Part shown: piece after piece, positions 62,557-64,000 of the stretch
How positions within the stretch are numbered: position 1 is the stretch's first letter
Layout: each line of letters starts with the position of its first letter
From: Streptomyces griseus subsp. griseus
GTDB lineage: Bacteria; Actinomycetota; Actinomycetes; Streptomycetales; Streptomycetaceae
Direction: 5' to 3'
Assembly: GCF_000720255.1 (NCBI RefSeq)
Contig: NZ_JOJE01000027.1
Span: 1-64,000 of the forward strand
Length of the DNA: 64,000 nucleotides
The notes under the pieces: generated by a model
Told to the model about the DNA's origin: nothing
Databases searched by the model: none
The model's input: only the letters and a program-made list of their open reading frames with translations
Made by a program: the position numbers and the translations under genes

Positions 62557-64000
62557 ATGGCGACACATACCGAACCGGTTTCACCAGTGGCGGCCGCGGA
62601 GCGCCGCACCCGGGGCCAGGTGATCGTCTCCTGGCTGACCACGACCGACCACAAGAAGATCGGGCACCTCTACCTGATCACGTCGTTCGGGTTCTTCCTG
62701 ATCGGCGGGGCGCTGGCGATGGTGCTGAGGGCGGAACTGGCCCGGCCCGGGATGCAGATCGTGTCCCAGGAGCAGTACAACCAGGCGTTCACGTTGCACG
62801 GCACTCTGATGCTGCTGCTGTTCGCCACCCCGACGTTCGCCGGGTTCGCCAACGCGATCATGCCGCTGCAGATCGGCTCGCCGGACGTCGCCTTCCCGCG
62901 GCTGAACATGTTCGCGTACTGGCTGTTCCTCTTCGGCGGCCTGATCGTGGCCAGCAGCCCGATGGTGCCCGACGGCGCCGCCGACTTCGGCTGGACCGCC
63001 TACACGCCTCTCAGCGGTGTCGAGCGCACCGGCCAGGTGGGCGGTGACCTGTGGATCATGGGGCTGGCGCTCACGGGATTCGGCACGATCCTCGGCGCGG
63101 TCAACTTCATCACCACGATCATCTGCATGCGCGCCCCCGGCATGACCATGTTCCGGATGCCGATCTTCACCTGGAACGTGCTGCTGACCTCGGTGCTGGT
63201 GCTGTTCGCCTTCCCGGTGCTGGCGGCCGCCCTGTTCGCGCTGGAGGCCGACCGGAAGTTCGGCGCGCACATCTTCGACCCGGAGAACGGCGGAGCCATC
63301 CTCTGGCAGCACCTGTTCTGGTTCTTCGGCCACCCCGAGGTCTACATCCTCGCGCTGCCCTTCTTCGGCGTGATCACCGAGATCATCCCCGTCTTCGCCC
63401 GTAAGCCGATCTTCGGGTACACGGGTCTGATCGCCGCCACCATCTCCATCGCCGGGCTCTCCGTCACGGTGTGGGCCCACCACATGTTCGCCACCGGCGC
63501 GGTCCTGCTGCCCTTCTTCTCCTTCATGACCTACCTCATCGCCGTGCCCACCGGGGTGAAGTTCTTCAACTGGATCGGCACCATGTGGAAGGGCTCGCTC
63601 TCCTTCGAGCCGCCGATGCTGTGGGCGGTCGGCTTCCTGGTCACGTTCCTCTTCGGCGGCCTGACCGGTGTGATCCTGGGCTCCCCGCCGCTGGACTGGG
63701 AGGTGACGGACTCGTACTTCGTGGTCGCACACTTCCACTACGTGCTCTTCGGCACGATCGTCTTCGCGATGTTCGGCGGATTCAGCTTCTGGTGGCCGAA
63801 GATGACCGGCACCATGCTCGACCACCGCCTGGAGAAGATTCACTTCTGGACACTGTTCGTCGGCTTCCACACCACGTTCCTGGTGCAGCACTGGCTCGGC
63901 GTCGAAGGGATGCCCCGCCGGTACGCCGACTACCTCGCCGCCGACGGCTTCACCACCCTCAACACCGTCTCCTCCATCGGCGCCTTCCTCCTCGGCCTGT
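62557..64000 (+). CDS. ctaD: Cytochrome c oxidase subunit I, 3' end outside window
   Basis: 481 residues are visible from ATG 62557; the gene continues past the edge. Heme a ligand His is in '[20 protein letters not shown]'. The Cu-B/Tyr site is '[20 protein letters not shown]', followed by '[20 protein letters not shown]' (two Cu-B His) and '[20 protein letters not shown]' (heme a3 and a His). '[15 protein letters not shown]' marks the usual N-terminus. It is the catalytic, proton-pumping subunit of the aa3 oxidase in the cytoplasmic membrane. Confidence 0.96.
   Translation, partial: MATHTEPVSPVAAAERRTRGQVIVSWLTTTDHKKIGHLYLITSFGFFLIGGALAMVLRAELARPGMQIVSQEQYNQAFTLHGTLMLLLFATPTFAGFANAIMPLQIGSPDVAFPRLNMFAYWLFLFGGLIVASSPMVPDGAADFGWTAYTPLSGVERTGQVGGDLWIMGLALTGFGTILGAVNFITTIICMRAPGMTMFRMPIFTWNVLLTSVLVLFAFPVLAAALFALEADRKFGAHIFDPENGGAILWQHLFWFFGHPEVYILALPFFGVITEIIPVFARKPIFGYTGLIAATISIAGLSVTVWAHHMFATGAVLLPFFSFMTYLIAVPTGVKFFNWIGTMWKGSLSFEPPMLWAVGFLVTFLFGGLTGVILGSPPLDWEVTDSYFVVAHFHYVLFGTIVFAMFGGFSFWWPKMTGTMLDHRLEKIHFWTLFVGFHTTFLVQHWLGVEGMPRRYADYLAADGFTTLNTVSSIGAFLLGL

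Noticed and set aside
62581..63891. 436-aa minus-strand open frame opposite ctaD
   Set aside because: Its Asp/His/Arg-rich composition is that of an antisense shadow of membrane-protein codons.

Overview
The window is high-GC DNA whose codon use, gene families and intergenic repeat are those of a Streptomyces or close actinomycete. Its many broken genes, insertion-sequence remnants and deletion junctions suggest a variable chromosomal arm rather than the conserved core. That location is inferred from content only.

Layout. 1-1.4 kb: 3' part of a secreted GH29 alpha-L-fucosidase. 1.7-7.5 kb: a mobile-element zone. It holds a frameshifted IS1380-family copy, a LysR regulator divergent from a zinc-less MDR oxidoreductase, and the N-terminal stub of a Ser/Thr kinase joined to a second IS1380 copy. 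That second copy is split by an IS5-like unit carrying a passenger DUF551-type gene. 7.6-12 kb: a NarL/DesK-type two-component pair and an MMPL exporter. 12.2-13.7 kb: remnants of a third IS1380 copy and of a tyrosine integrase. 14.2-17.3 kb: small envelope proteins (YihY/BrkB, PAP2 phosphatase, holin-like DUF1469, DUF3618 with perfect tandem repeats, a DUF4235 stub).

17.7-30.9 kb is the functional centrepiece: a lytic transglycosylase, an ECF sigma factor with a membrane segment, and a complete actinobacterial mce lipid-transport operon. The operon has an ATPase, two YrbE/MlaE permeases, six MCE proteins (one a lipoprotein) and two Mce-associated membrane proteins. Most genes overlap by 4 bp and the operon ends in a strong terminator.

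31-45 kb is a mosaic: a 3-oxoacid CoA-transferase with a truncated A subunit; an SDR divergent from an MmyB-type XRE regulator; an FMN reductase; a SIS protein; an APH-type kinase plus class-III aminotransferase pair divergent from a ROK regulator; a secreted beta-propeller; and an arsenic cluster (arsM, arsR, aquaporin, arsC).

46-54.4 kb is a decayed carbohydrate-use locus: GH59 galactocerebrosidase, a fused binding-protein/permease remnant, a LacI regulator with palindromes, a GDSL-esterase remnant, a PmoA-like remnant, a cupin protein and a GH43 remnant. 54.7-57.1 kb: a TetR regulator with a perfect 11-3-11 operator, an SDR fragment, DUF5302 and DUF6193 proteins and a helicase scrap. 57.5-61.8 kb: a possible 34-aa peptide gene coupled to an AsnB-type amidotransferase and an S9 peptidase. 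The window ends inside a cytochrome c oxidase subunit I gene.
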